Below, piece by piece: positions 18,217-26,419 of a stretch of 64,000 nt of DNA. This DNA comes from Pandoraea sputorum. Lineage in GTDB: Bacteria; Pseudomonadota; Gammaproteobacteria; Burkholderiales; Burkholderiaceae. Position 1 is the stretch's first letter; each line of letters starts with the position of its first letter. The notes under the pieces were generated by a model, which searched no databases, was not told the DNA's origin, and saw only the letters and a program-made list of their open reading frames with translations. The position numbers and the translations under genes were made by a program. The stretch spans positions 1,302,001 through 1,366,000 of the forward strand of contig NZ_CP010431.2 in the NCBI RefSeq assembly GCF_000814845.2, read 5' to 3'.

Positions 18217-18878
18217 CGGGTACGACCGAAGTGCTGGATGGCATCGCCTTGTCGCGCGATCTGCCAGCTCACGATTACGACGCGCTCGATCCCTTGCGCA
18301 CTTTCGTCGCCGGGTTTTCGCGATTGTTGGATCGGCGTCCGCATGAAACCACACTGCTCGAAGAGGGCGCGGGCCTGCTCGCGCAACTGGTGGCGCGCGA
18401 CGACTGGCTGCCCGACGCGTTCGCCACGCCGCATCCCGACCATTACCAGCAGTTCCTGTTGCACTGCGATTCGGCGCAGCGATTCTCCATCGTGAGCTTC
18501 GTCTGGGGCCCGGGGCAGCGCACGCCGATTCACGATCACACCGTATGGGGGCTGATCGGCATGCTGCGTGGCTCGGAAGACTCGCAGCCGTATGTGCTCG
18601 ACGCGAAGGGCATTCCCGTCGTGGCAGGAGAGGCGGTGCGGCTCCTGCCGGGTGACGTAGAGGTGTTGTCGCCGCGTCTGGGCGACATTCACCGCGTGAG
18701 CAACGCCTATGCGGATCGCGTGTCGGTGAGCATCCACGTGTATGGCGCGAACATCGGCGCGGTGCATCGCAGTGTCTTCACCGAGACGGGCGAGCGCAAG
18801 GGCTTCGTGTCCGGCTACGCCAACGCGCAGTTGCCCAATCCCTGGGGTAAGGCTGCGCCGCCCGCCGACAAGCAATAA
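18213..18878 (+). CDS. Cysteine dioxygenase-type cupin (thiol dioxygenase)
   Basis: This 221-residue cupin resembles bacterial cysteine dioxygenase / 3-mercaptopropionate dioxygenase, which use non-haem Fe(II) and O2 to oxidise a thiol to a sulfinate. The iron ligands are visible in TPIHDHTVWGLIGMLRGSE (two histidines) and DIHRVSN (third). It is translationally coupled to the flavoprotein gene by an ATGA overlap, and followed by a rhodanese gene, which supports a sulfur-metabolic role. Whether the thiol is cysteine or another compound cannot be read from the sequence. Confidence 0.87.
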   Translation: MTGTTEVLDGIALSRDLPAHDYDALDPLRTFVAGFSRLLDRRPHETTLLEEGAGLLAQLVARDDWLPDAFATPHPDHYQQFLLHCDSAQRFSIVSFVWGPGQRTPIHDHTVWGLIGMLRGSEDSQPYVLDAKGIPVVAGEAVRLLPGDVEVLSPRLGDIHRVSNAYADRVSVSIHVYGANIGAVHRSVFTETGERKGFVSGYANAQLPNPWGKAAPPADKQ

Positions 18879-18930
18879 CAAGCAATAACCAGCAATAACC
18901 AGCAATAGCCAGGAAGCACCAGGCAGCAAC
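18871..18930 (+). repeat. 10-bp tandem repeat after the thiol dioxygenase gene
   Basis: Four near-perfect copies of AGCAATAACC (18871-18910) and two degenerate ones follow, the first containing the stop codon of the dioxygenase gene. The repeat fills most of the 84-bp gap before the rhodanese gene. It is a slippage-type repeat without evident function. Confidence 0.75.
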
Positions 18931-18962
18931 GTTTCGACTTCTGACGAATTCAAGGAATCACC

Positions 18963-20606
18963 GTGTCCGAGCATCCGAACCACATGACCCCCGATGCGCC
19001 GTCGCAGGCTGCAGACTTTCCCGAACTGACCTACGCCGATGTGCGCGCCGCGCTGCTCGCGCGTGAGGAAATCGCACTGCTCGACGTACGTGAAGAAGAC
19101 CCCTTCGCGCAGACGCACCCGCTGTGGGCCGCGAACCTGCCGCTTTCGCGCGTGGAGATCGACGCCTGGGCGCGTATCCCGCGTCGCGACACGCGCATCG
19201 TCGTCTATGGCGTGCACGACGGCGAAGATCTCGCGCCGCGTGCTGCCACCGTGCTGCGCAAGCTCGGCTACACGGACGTCAATCTGCTCGCGGGCGGTCT
19301 GGACAGCTGGATTGCCGCTGGCGGCGAAGTTTTCCGCGACGTGAACGTGCCAAGCAAGGCGTTTGGCGAGTGGGTCGAAGGACTGCGTCATACACCGTCG
19401 CTCTCGGCGCAGGAAGTGCAGGCGCTGCTCGACGCGGATGCCGATGTCGTGGTCGTCGACGCCCGTCGGTTCGACGAATATCAGACGATGAACATTCCCG
19501 GTTCGACGAGCGTGCCCGGTGCCGAACTGGTGCTGCGGGTTCGCGAGCTTGCGCCGGACCCGGCCACGCGCGTGATCGTCAATTGCGCGGGGCGCACGCG
19601 CAGCATCATCGGTACGCAATCGCTCGTGAACGCCGGGCTGCCGAATCCGGTCGCAGCGCTGCGCAATGGCACCATCGGCTGGACGCTGGCGGGGCAGTCG
19701 CTGGAGCGCGGCGCAGACCGTCGTCATCCGGCCACCGTGCGCGAGGCCACGCTGGCCGTTGCCCGCGAAGGGGCGCGCGCTGTGGCGGATCGTGCCGGCG
19801 TGCGTCGCGTAGCGCTTGAGGACGTGCCGTCGCTGAATGCGCCGGGACGCACCGTGTACCGCTTCGACGTGCGCACGCCGGAAGAGTATGCGGCGGGGCA
19901 TCTGCCGGAGTTCGCTAACGCACAAGGCGGTCAGCTGGTGCAGGAGACGGACCATCAGGCACCGGTGCGCGGCGCATGGATCGTGCTGGCGGACGACGAC
20001 GGCGTACGCGCCGATATGACCGGCTCGTGGCTCGCGCAGATGGGCTGGACGGTGTACGTCGTGGAGCCGCACAGCGCCCACGCCCGCAGCGCGCAAGGTG
20101 GCTGGCCGCTGCACACGCCGAGCGCACCGGAAGTCGCCACCGTCACGCCCGCGTTGCTCGCGCGCTGGCTCGACGAAGCCGCGCGGGGGCAGATCGCGGT
20201 GCTGGACTTCACGTCAGGCGTCAATTACGTCAAACGGCATATTCCGGGCGCATGGTTCGTGATTCGTGCGCGTCTGGCCGAGGCGCTGCGCACCATCGGG
20301 CCGGTGCAACGCTATGTGCTGACGTGCGGATCCAGCCTGCTGGCGCGCTTCGCGGCGGCCGACCTGCGTCGTCTGACCGATGCCGAGATCGTGGTGCTCG
20401 ACGGCGGCACGCAAGCATGGATCAACGCCGGGTTGCCCCTGGCGTCCGGCGAAACGCATCTGGCCAGTGCGCGCGACGATCGTTATCGCCGTCCGTACGA
20501 AGGCACCGATAATGCGGCCGAGGCCATGCAGGCCTATCTCGACTGGGAGTTCGGTCTCGTCGAACAGTTGCATCGCGACGGCACGCATCATTTCCAGGTG
20601 GTGTAA
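18963..20606 (+). CDS. Multidomain rhodanese sulfurtransferase (four rhodanese repeats)
   Basis: This 547-residue cytoplasmic protein consists of four rhodanese-like domains (about residues 18-125, 140-240, 285-385 and 395-500). Domains 2 and 4 carry a cysteine in the active-site position (VNCAGRTRS and LTCGSSLLA), while domains 1 and 3 have VYGVHDGED and VLADDDGVR there and lack it. Rhodaneses move sulfane sulfur between thiosulfate or persulfides and acceptors. The start is a GTG with an AAGGA site. It ends the plus-strand organosulfur operon after the thiol dioxygenase gene and may handle sulfane sulfur or sulfite released there. Confidence 0.88.
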   Translation: MSEHPNHMTPDAPSQAADFPELTYADVRAALLAREEIALLDVREEDPFAQTHPLWAANLPLSRVEIDAWARIPRRDTRIVVYGVHDGEDLAPRAATVLRKLGYTDVNLLAGGLDSWIAAGGEVFRDVNVPSKAFGEWVEGLRHTPSLSAQEVQALLDADADVVVVDARRFDEYQTMNIPGSTSVPGAELVLRVRELAPDPATRVIVNCAGRTRSIIGTQSLVNAGLPNPVAALRNGTIGWTLAGQSLERGADRRHPATVREATLAVAREGARAVADRAGVRRVALEDVPSLNAPGRTVYRFDVRTPEEYAAGHLPEFANAQGGQLVQETDHQAPVRGAWIVLADDDGVRADMTGSWLAQMGWTVYVVEPHSAHARSAQGGWPLHTPSAPEVATVTPALLARWLDEAARGQIAVLDFTSGVNYVKRHIPGAWFVIRARLAEALRTIGPVQRYVLTCGSSLLARFAAADLRRLTDAEIVVLDGGTQAWINAGLPLASGETHLASARDDRYRRPYEGTDNAAEAMQAYLDWEFGLVEQLHRDGTHHFQVV

Positions 20607-20717
20607 GCCGTCAACGTCGAGGGCATTCGGCCGAATCTGCCGGGGCGCGTGCCGTCCCGGCGGTGCGCCCGTGGCATACTCCGGAACTTCCGGCGCTGCC
20701 CTGCTTTCGATCCGATC

Positions 20718-21848
20718 ATGCCACTTCCGCGTTTCATCACCCGCCGACTGGAGGCGCTCACCGAACCGAGCACGCGTATTCCGTACGCGTGGGTGTATCA
20801 CGAGCCCGACGTCTTCATGCAACGCACGTCGGCGTTCACCGTCGCCAAAAAATATCTCCACCGCCGTCTGCGTCTCGCGATGAGCGGACAACTGCGCCAT
20901 GAGGTGCGCCACGTCGCACCGCAAGCGCGTGTGTTGTGGATTTACGGTGGAAAGCACTCGGTGGGCGACGCCGTGATGGATCTGTCGGGCCGCGCGCTGC
21001 TGCGCTCACGCGAAGGCCCCATCGATTTGCTCATCAGCCCAGGACTCAAGGCGGTCTTCGAGGGCGACGACATCTTCCGAAATGTCTTCGACGATCCGGC
21101 CGCGGTCAATCCGGCCGAGTACGACGTCGTCGTCATGCAGGAATTCAATTACCCGACGTTGCGCATCAAGCGCCGCTTTTTTGCGACGCTTCCCTTCGCG
21201 TGCCTGTTTCGCTTTTTCCACGGGCCGGACCGTAATCAGACGCAATTCAGTCTGGCAGCCGTCAACGATGTTTTCGGCCTGGGACTTGGGCCGGACGAAC
21301 TGTTTGCGCAGGCGAAGCCGTATCTGCGCGAAGAGACGGACTTGCCTGCGGCTGTCGTGAATCAACTTCCGTCGGGACCGTTCGTTGTGCTGGCGATGGG
21401 CGGCGTGGAGCCGCGCCGCACCTATGCGCACTGGCGCGCGTGCCTCGATGCCTACGATGCGGCGTATGCCCCCGGTCTACCCACGGGCATTGTGTTGTTG
21501 GGTTCGGGTAACGGGGCCGACGCCGCCCGCGCGCTCATGGAAGCGAAATTCCGGCATCTCGAAATGGTGTCGTTCGTCGGCCAGTTGACGCTGCGCGACG
21601 CGAAGCGGGTGATCGCGAATGCATCGCTGTTCGTCGGTGCCGATGGCGGGCTGATGCACGTGGCCCACACCACGCGAGCGCCGAGTGTGACGCTCTTCGC
21701 TGCTGCGGAGCCGCCGTATCTGCGTCTCACACCGCGCTGTCAGTCGACGCCTTTGCAAACGCAAAGCGATGTGAGCGCCCTCGATCCCACTGAGCTTGCC
21801 GAGACCATCATCGCGGCCCTCGCCAGTCATCCGCAACGCCTTCGGTAA
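20718..21848 (+). CDS. Glycosyltransferase family 9-like protein
   Basis: This 376-residue protein resembles ADP-heptose:LPS heptosyltransferase-type (GT9, GT-B fold) enzymes: an N-terminal domain with VLWIYGGKHSVGDAVMDLSGRALL and a C-terminal nucleotide-sugar domain with FVVLAMGG, IVLLGSGNGADAARALME and the characteristic NASLFVGADGGLMHVAHTTRAPSVTLF. It is a lone gene after the organosulfur island. A role in cell-surface polysaccharide synthesis is likely; donor and acceptor are unknown. The ATG at 20718 is chosen because the family N-terminus starts there. Confidence 0.75.
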   Translation: MPLPRFITRRLEALTEPSTRIPYAWVYHEPDVFMQRTSAFTVAKKYLHRRLRLAMSGQLRHEVRHVAPQARVLWIYGGKHSVGDAVMDLSGRALLRSREGPIDLLISPGLKAVFEGDDIFRNVFDDPAAVNPAEYDVVVMQEFNYPTLRIKRRFFATLPFACLFRFFHGPDRNQTQFSLAAVNDVFGLGLGPDELFAQAKPYLREETDLPAAVVNQLPSGPFVVLAMGGVEPRRTYAHWRACLDAYDAAYAPGLPTGIVLLGSGNGADAARALMEAKFRHLEMVSFVGQLTLRDAKRVIANASLFVGADGGLMHVAHTTRAPSVTLFAAAEPPYLRLTPRCQSTPLQTQSDVSALDPTELAETIIAALASHPQRLR

Positions 21849-22370
21849 CGCGTTCATCGCACGTTTGCTAGCGGTTTGCGCGTCGCAGACCCGCTGCATC
21901 CCCACTGCACCCCCACACCACAGCGCTGTCGCCCGTCCACAGACGTCGGCGGCGGCGCTGTTTCGCCTGCGCCGCGGGCATCCGCCACCGGCACATCTTC
22001 GGCCTACGTCGCCCTTTCTTGTGTCGTCGCAGCAACAAGAGTGACGCATGATTAATTCGAATGAATTGCTGTGAAAACCAATGCGTGCAATGGCTTTGCG
22101 GCGGCGTTGACGCTTATCGTCTGCTTCGATCGTCGTCGAGCAAAGAGGATTCAATAACGATTTGTCAGGCACGCAGGTGGAAGTCGGTGAGGTTGTGCCT
22201 TATCGATGCAGAAAGAAAATATCTGCGGGCGTGTCGGGATGCTTGAAGTGCGGCGACGAGTGTCCCGACATGCCTTGGGAGGTGCGCGTAGGGGTGCGTG
22301 CATCGCCCTACCACTGGCTTGACGTGGCCTGGGAGCTGGTTCCCCTAACCTGGCTTCCGGGGCCATCTTT
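21849..22370 (+). other. Gene-free stretch before the autotransporter locus
   Basis: I see no convincing protein gene here. The second half (about 22150-22370) leads without interruption into a strong terminator, so a short untranslated transcript or a decayed gene may end there. A reading frame from a TTG at 22162 crosses the terminator and lux box and carries only a CLKCGDEC cysteine pattern; I do not call it. Confidence 0.4.
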
Positions 22371-22403
22371 CCCCGCACAGTTTCGGCTGTGCGGGGATTT
22401 TTT
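22371..22403 (+). terminator. Orphan rho-independent terminator
   Basis: A perfect 10-bp stem (CCCCGCACAG / CTGTGCGGGG) with a 6-base loop is followed by six T residues. No recognised gene precedes it on this strand within 500 bp. It insulates the lux-box promoter, which begins 9 bp further on. Confidence 0.88.
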
Positions 22404-22411
22404 CGTTGCCG

Positions 22412-22461
22412 GTCACCTGTCAACGTTGACAGGTGACGCATTGCTATGTGTCGCCTAAGGT
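22412..22461 (+). promoter_or_regulatory. lux-box palindrome and -10 element of the split autotransporter gene
   Basis: Positions 22412-22437 form a perfect 26-bp palindrome; its central 20 bp read ACCTGTCAACGTTGACAGGT, the size and CTGT...ACAG ends of a LuxR-type box. A TAAGGT (-10 form TAnnnT) starts 31.5 bp after the palindrome centre (22456-22461), the same spacing as at luxI. The right arm supplies a TTGACA -35. The gene start is 230 bp downstream, which implies a long leader. Confidence 0.75.
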
Positions 22462-23311
22462 AAGTCGAAATGACTAGGTGAACGCACGTCACGGATGGTT
22501 TTTCTGCATGACGAATCGGATTTTAGCCGCTCAGATGCGAATTTGGCGCATGACAAAAGACTTCGAATAACAACTCGATTGCGCGCGACGCAGGCTGAAA
22601 CGGCATGGCGAAGGGCAACGCCAAGGAACTCGCTTTCTTGAAGTTGTGAGCTGGGAGGCGCAGGCCAGCCCGGTCTTTGGGAGCCAACGATCATGCGTAA
22701 CTCTATCTCCGTGAATCCCCGGCAGCGCGTGCTGGTGTCGGCTGTCGGGCTGGCCGTTGCGTCGTTGGCTATCCCCGCGCAGGCCGATACGGTGACATCG
22801 GGCACCACCACGGTACCCGCTCCGGGCAATCCCAATACCACCTGGACGGTGACCAACAACTCCACGTTGATCTTGCAAAGTGGCGCATCGAGCAACTGGA
22901 TCTCGCTGTCGGGGAGCCCCCCCTCGACGGGACGGCCTCAACTCATCATGGACGGTGCGACCGTCATCTCGACGGCACCCCCCGCCGCCTCCCCGGTGGG
23001 CACGACACCACCACCGGCGATCAGCGTACGCAATGCCTCTGCAACCATCTCCAACTCCACGATCTCCAGCCCGAACAACATCGGTATCGAATTTGTCACG
23101 CAGCTTGTATCCGGGCTGCAGCCCTCGACGGGGACGATCACCAATAGTACGGTTTCCGGGTTTCAGTACGGCGTAGCGGTGAGCGCCGGGGCGACCGTGA
23201 CGATCACCAATTCGACCCTGAGCGCCGGCACCGGGACCAATAGCGGGGTCAATGGCGGGCTCATCAATTTTGACTCGAACGTGACCGTCAATGGAGATAC
23301 CGTCTTGCCCG

Positions 23312-24295
23312 TCAAGCGATTGCGACGTAGTTCGCCCGATAAGGCTGTCGTGTCTTCAGAACGCCGAAACACAGATGCACAAGCTTACGCATTGCAGCGC
23401 CGAGTATAGACATGGTGGATTTGCCACGCGCTGCCAAGCGTTCACACAATGCCTTGATGTGGGGGTTATAGCGTTTAGCGACGACGGCCGCCATGTAGAG
23501 AGTTGCCCGTACCTTGGGCGGCCCGGCCTTCGATAAACGTGAAGGGCCCTGGATCGACGATCCCGACTGCCTCTGCACCGGCACCAGGCCGAGATACGCC
23601 GCAAGTTGTTCTGCAGAATCGAAGTGGCGCGCGTGCATGATGGCAAGCAGCGTGCGGCCTACCTGAGGGCCAACTGCCGGGATACTTTGCAGCAGCATCA
23701 AGTTTGCTTTAAGGCCCGGATGGGCAGCAATGTGATCATCGATCTCGCGTTGCAGGCTGGCTAAATGGCGCTCCAGAAACTCGATCGTCTCGAGAATCGA
23801 ATGCAGGACTAGCGCCGTTGGAGCCGTGATTTCCGCTTTCTCATGCCGGTTGCGCTCACGCTGAAGATCTTGTGCAAGCGCTTCACGGCGCGCCATCAGT
23901 GCTTGAAGTATGCGAGCCTCGGGCGCTGGAGGACTCCAGCGCATTGGTCGTGCGTGCATCGCAAAGCGCGCTAACACGTGGCTGTCTACAATGTCGTTCT
24001 TCGTGCGCACGCCCATTCCCGTCGCAAAAGCGCGCACCTGCGCAGGATTAACGACAGACACGGAGAGCCCGGCATCGTGCAGGCCACACGCGGCCATCTC
24101 GTGATAGACACCGGTACCTTCGAGCGCGACATGTACGTGGCTCGGCTCGGTGTGTCTCTTGCCCAACCAGCCCAACAGATCGGTTAGGCCGGCGCGGCTA
24201 TTGGCAACAACCTTCGTACTACGCTTGCCGTTTGTCATGTCCAGCAGGCAGCAATCCAGCTTGGCTTTGGCAACATCAATACCGAGGTAGAACAT
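23312..24295 (-). CDS. IS110-family transposase (DEDD recombinase)
   Basis: This 327-residue transposase has the RuvC-like DEDD domain at the N-terminus (D7 in YLGIDVAK, E59 in ALEGTGVYHE, D101 and D104 in TKNDIVDSHVLARF) and the C-terminal transposase_20 domain (LLQSIPAVGPQVGRTLLAIM, YLGLVPVQRQSGSSIQG with the candidate catalytic serine, KVRATLYMAAVVAKRYN). The start at 24295 matches the usual family N-terminus; an in-frame ATG 66 bp further upstream adds an atypical leader. The frame is intact, so the element may be active. It lies antisense to the autotransporter gene it splits. Confidence 0.93.
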   Translation of the reverse strand: MFYLGIDVAKAKLDCCLLDMTNGKRSTKVVANSRAGLTDLLGWLGKRHTEPSHVHVALEGTGVYHEMAACGLHDAGLSVSVVNPAQVRAFATGMGVRTKNDIVDSHVLARFAMHARPMRWSPPAPEARILQALMARREALAQDLQRERNRHEKAEITAPTALVLHSILETIEFLERHLASLQREIDDHIAAHPGLKANLMLLQSIPAVGPQVGRTLLAIMHARHFDSAEQLAAYLGLVPVQRQSGSSIQGPSRLSKAGPPKVRATLYMAAVVAKRYNPHIKALCERLAARGKSTMSILGAAMRKLVHLCFGVLKTRQPYRANYVAIA

Positions 24296-24482
24296 CAATT
24301 TGATCCTTAATCGAGGAATCAATACCAACTCACCCACTTGCCTTGTACATACAGGGTCCACGCCCTTGGCTACCGTTCAGTGTCTGTGCTGGTGAGGGCG
24401 AGGCGAAGGGCATTATCTCCACAGCAAGGTCCAAGCCTTCAGGCTCCAAACATGCTCACTTCACCTCATGTGACGGTAGCTA
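24296..24482 (-). ncRNA. Candidate IS110 bridge RNA region
   Basis: The 187-bp non-coding end upstream of the transposase is the place and size where IS110 elements encode the bridge (seek) RNA that pairs with donor and target DNA. On the minus strand it contains short self-complementary segments, for example GAGCCTGAAGGCTTGG (around 24429-24447), a possible stem-loop. I cannot fold it or verify guide loops here, so this is family knowledge applied to position. Confidence 0.5.
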
Positions 24483-24680
24483 ACCATCACGAAGACGAAG
24501 ATACAAGGCTCCATCAGCGGCAATCTGGCCGGTGTCGGCGCCATCTCCCTCAATACCGGGCTCACGTTCGCCTCGAACACGACGCTCAACGGCGTCGCGG
24601 TAAGCGCAGCGAGCGGCCCCGCGATTCTCATTGCACCGGCGCGTGCGCTTCCCCCGTATGCCGGTCACACCGCCAATGTC

Positions 24681-26282
24681 ATGGTGCAAAACGGCACGAC
24701 GCTTCAGGGCAGCAATGGGTTCGCGGTGCAGGCGCGCGGCGACGTGACAGGAAACGTGACCATCGACGGCGCGAACACGGTGATCGGCGGGGATGTCGGC
24801 AGCGACAGCACAGCTACGCTCAATCTCACGCTTCAGAATGCCGCCTCGCTTACCGGCAATCTGACCAATCTGAAGTCGCTGGCCGTTAACTCCAATGCCG
24901 TGTGGCGTCAGGCAGGCGATAACACCGTCTCAAACGTGACGATGAATGGCGGCACGATCGACGTCTCCGGTACCGCGCTCGGTACGTCGACGCTGCGTAC
25001 CCTGAACATCGGTACGCTGTCGGGCAGCGGCACGTTCCAGATGAGTACGAATCTGGGCACGCATTCGGGCGATCTGCTCAATGTGACCGGCGCCGCCACC
25101 GGCGACTATCAGGTTCTGGTGCGTAACACTGGCGCGCAGCCGACCAACTTCTTGCCGCTTACCATCGTGCAGACCGGCGGAGGCGGTGCAGGCTTCGGGC
25201 TGGTCAACGGCAAGGTCGATATAGGCGTGTACACCTACAAGCTGCAACAGCAAGGCAACAACTGGGCGCTCGTGACCGACACCGGAACTCCGGTCGACCC
25301 GCGCACCGGCGAGGAGACGCTCGATGCCGCGACGGGAGATGCAGGCGATCCGGCGACCGGCGATCTGTCACCGAGCACGCAGACCGTGCTGGGGCTGTCG
25401 TCCGCCGCGCCCTCCGTCTGGTATGGGGAGGCGACGGTGCTACGCAGCCGTATGGGCGAGTTGCGAATGGACGATCAGCGCAATAGTGGTGTCTGGGCGC
25501 GTACCTTCGGCAAGCAATTCAATGGCAAGCCCAATGCGGGAACCAGCTATCGCCAGACGCAATACGGCGTGGTGGCGGGCGTGGATGGTGTGGTCGGGCA
25601 GACGTGGGGCGGCTCGTGGCTGGTAGGCGCGATGCTCGGCACCAGTCACAGCAAACTCACATTCGAGAATGCCTCGACGGGGGGCGTGAATAGCTATTCC
25701 GCCGGACTCTACGCGACCTGGCTCGGCCCGACAGGATGGTATTTCGACGGTGTGTTCAAGTACAACCGTTTCCAGAACTCTGCCGACGCTGTGATGAGCG
25801 ATGGCGTCGCCGCGCACGGCAGCTTCAACAACAATGGCGTGGGGGTGCAACTGGAGTTCGGTCGACATCTCGAATTCGGCGACCGCTGGTTTGTGGAGCC
25901 TTATGTTCAGTTCTCTGCGCTGGGTGTGAGCGGGGCGGATTACGGACTGACCAACGGGATGGTGTCCAACTCGGCGCACAGCGGGTCCGTACAGGCGCGC
26001 GTTGGTGCTGCGTTCGGCAAGACGCTGACGTTGCCCGGTGGAGGCGCAATTCAGCCGTACCTGAAGATTGCACTGGTCCAGGAATTCATCAAAAGCAACC
26101 AGACCACCATTAACGGCATCGTGTTCAACAACGACTTGTCAGGCACGCGCGCGGAGTTTGGCGCGGGGGTGATCGGGCAATTGCGGCGCAACGCGCAGAT
26201 CTACGTGGAAGCGGAGACTGCGGTGGGGAAACGTCTCAACCAGCCCTGGGGCGCGCAGATCGGCGTGCGTTACACCTTCTGA
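24681..26282 (+). CDS. 3' remnant frame: passenger end and autotransporter beta-barrel
   Basis: After the insertion the longest ATG-started frame is 533 residues. It contains the end of the beta-helical passenger and the 12-strand autotransporter barrel, ending in the outer-membrane signature phenylalanine (GVRYTF). It lacks a signal peptide and a lux-box promoter of its own, so it should not reach the outer membrane even if translated. It is best read as part of the split gene and not as an independent protein. Confidence 0.7.
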   Translation: MVQNGTTLQGSNGFAVQARGDVTGNVTIDGANTVIGGDVGSDSTATLNLTLQNAASLTGNLTNLKSLAVNSNAVWRQAGDNTVSNVTMNGGTIDVSGTALGTSTLRTLNIGTLSGSGTFQMSTNLGTHSGDLLNVTGAATGDYQVLVRNTGAQPTNFLPLTIVQTGGGGAGFGLVNGKVDIGVYTYKLQQQGNNWALVTDTGTPVDPRTGEETLDAATGDAGDPATGDLSPSTQTVLGLSSAAPSVWYGEATVLRSRMGELRMDDQRNSGVWARTFGKQFNGKPNAGTSYRQTQYGVVAGVDGVVGQTWGGSWLVGAMLGTSHSKLTFENASTGGVNSYSAGLYATWLGPTGWYFDGVFKYNRFQNSADAVMSDGVAAHGSFNNNGVGVQLEFGRHLEFGDRWFVEPYVQFSALGVSGADYGLTNGMVSNSAHSGSVQARVGAAFGKTLTLPGGGAIQPYLKIALVQEFIKSNQTTINGIVFNNDLSGTRAEFGAGVIGQLRRNAQIYVEAETAVGKRLNQPWGAQIGVRYTF

Positions 26283-26309
26283 GGGAAAAATCTGTGATGA
26301 CGCTTCAAA

Positions 26310-26338
26310 ATCAGTGAAATTTTATTAAATTCACTGAT
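26310..26338. promoter_or_regulatory. Inverted repeat upstream of the intact autotransporter
   Basis: ATCAGTGAA-N11-TTCACTGAT is a perfect 9-bp inverted repeat in an AT-rich setting, 82 bp upstream of the autotransporter start and 12 bp before a TTGACG (26351-26356) that could serve as -35. It may be an operator, for example for the MarT-like regulator encoded downstream, or a weak terminator of the split gene; it has no clean T tract. Confidence 0.45.
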
Positions 26339-26419
26339 ATTCGTCTTATTTTGACGTAGATTCGCGGTTCTTGCGCATATCGTTCGCCTTGCATTTTTAC
26401 CCCGACAAGGATTACCGAT

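Larger units (their letters stand above)
23302..24485 (-). mobile_element. IS110-family insertion sequence (about 1184 bp)
   Basis: A DEDD transposase gene on the minus strand with a long non-coding upstream end (about 190 bp) and almost no downstream end interrupts the autotransporter gene. The bounds are deduced from frame restoration: the host codon ACC occurs at both junctions (23299-23301 and 24483-24485), so the true core may differ by up to three bases. No terminal inverted repeats are seen, as is usual for the IS110 group as opposed to the IS1111 subgroup. Confidence 0.85.
22693..26282 (+). pseudogene. Autotransporter adhesin gene split by an IS110 element
   Basis: A type Va autotransporter gene is interrupted by an insertion sequence. 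The 5' part (22693-23301, 203 codons) has a signal peptide ending IPAQAD and the start of a beta-helical passenger with repeated ITNS-type turns. The 3' part (24486-26282, 598 codons) holds the rest of the passenger (NVTIDGANTVIGGDVG, GTFQMSTNLGTHSGDLLNVTG) and a complete autotransporter beta-barrel (GVWARTFGKQFNGKP to the terminal IGVRYTF). Removing 23302-24485 restores one frame of about 801 residues, close to the 781 of the downstream paralogue. As it stands the barrel is separated from its signal peptide, so export should fail. A lux-box promoter precedes it. Confidence 0.88.

Noticed and set aside
18871..18930. Short regular repeats considered as a CRISPR array
   Set aside because: The 10-bp unit has no spacers and no cas genes are near; it is a simple tandem repeat.
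18114..20114. 666-codon minus-strand frame opposite the dioxygenase and rhodanese genes
   Set aside because: It spans two real genes on the other strand, is Arg/His-rich and shows no family pattern.
22162..22458. 98-codon frame with a CLKCGDEC motif
   Set aside because: TTG start, passes through a strong terminator and the lux box, and has no recognisable family.
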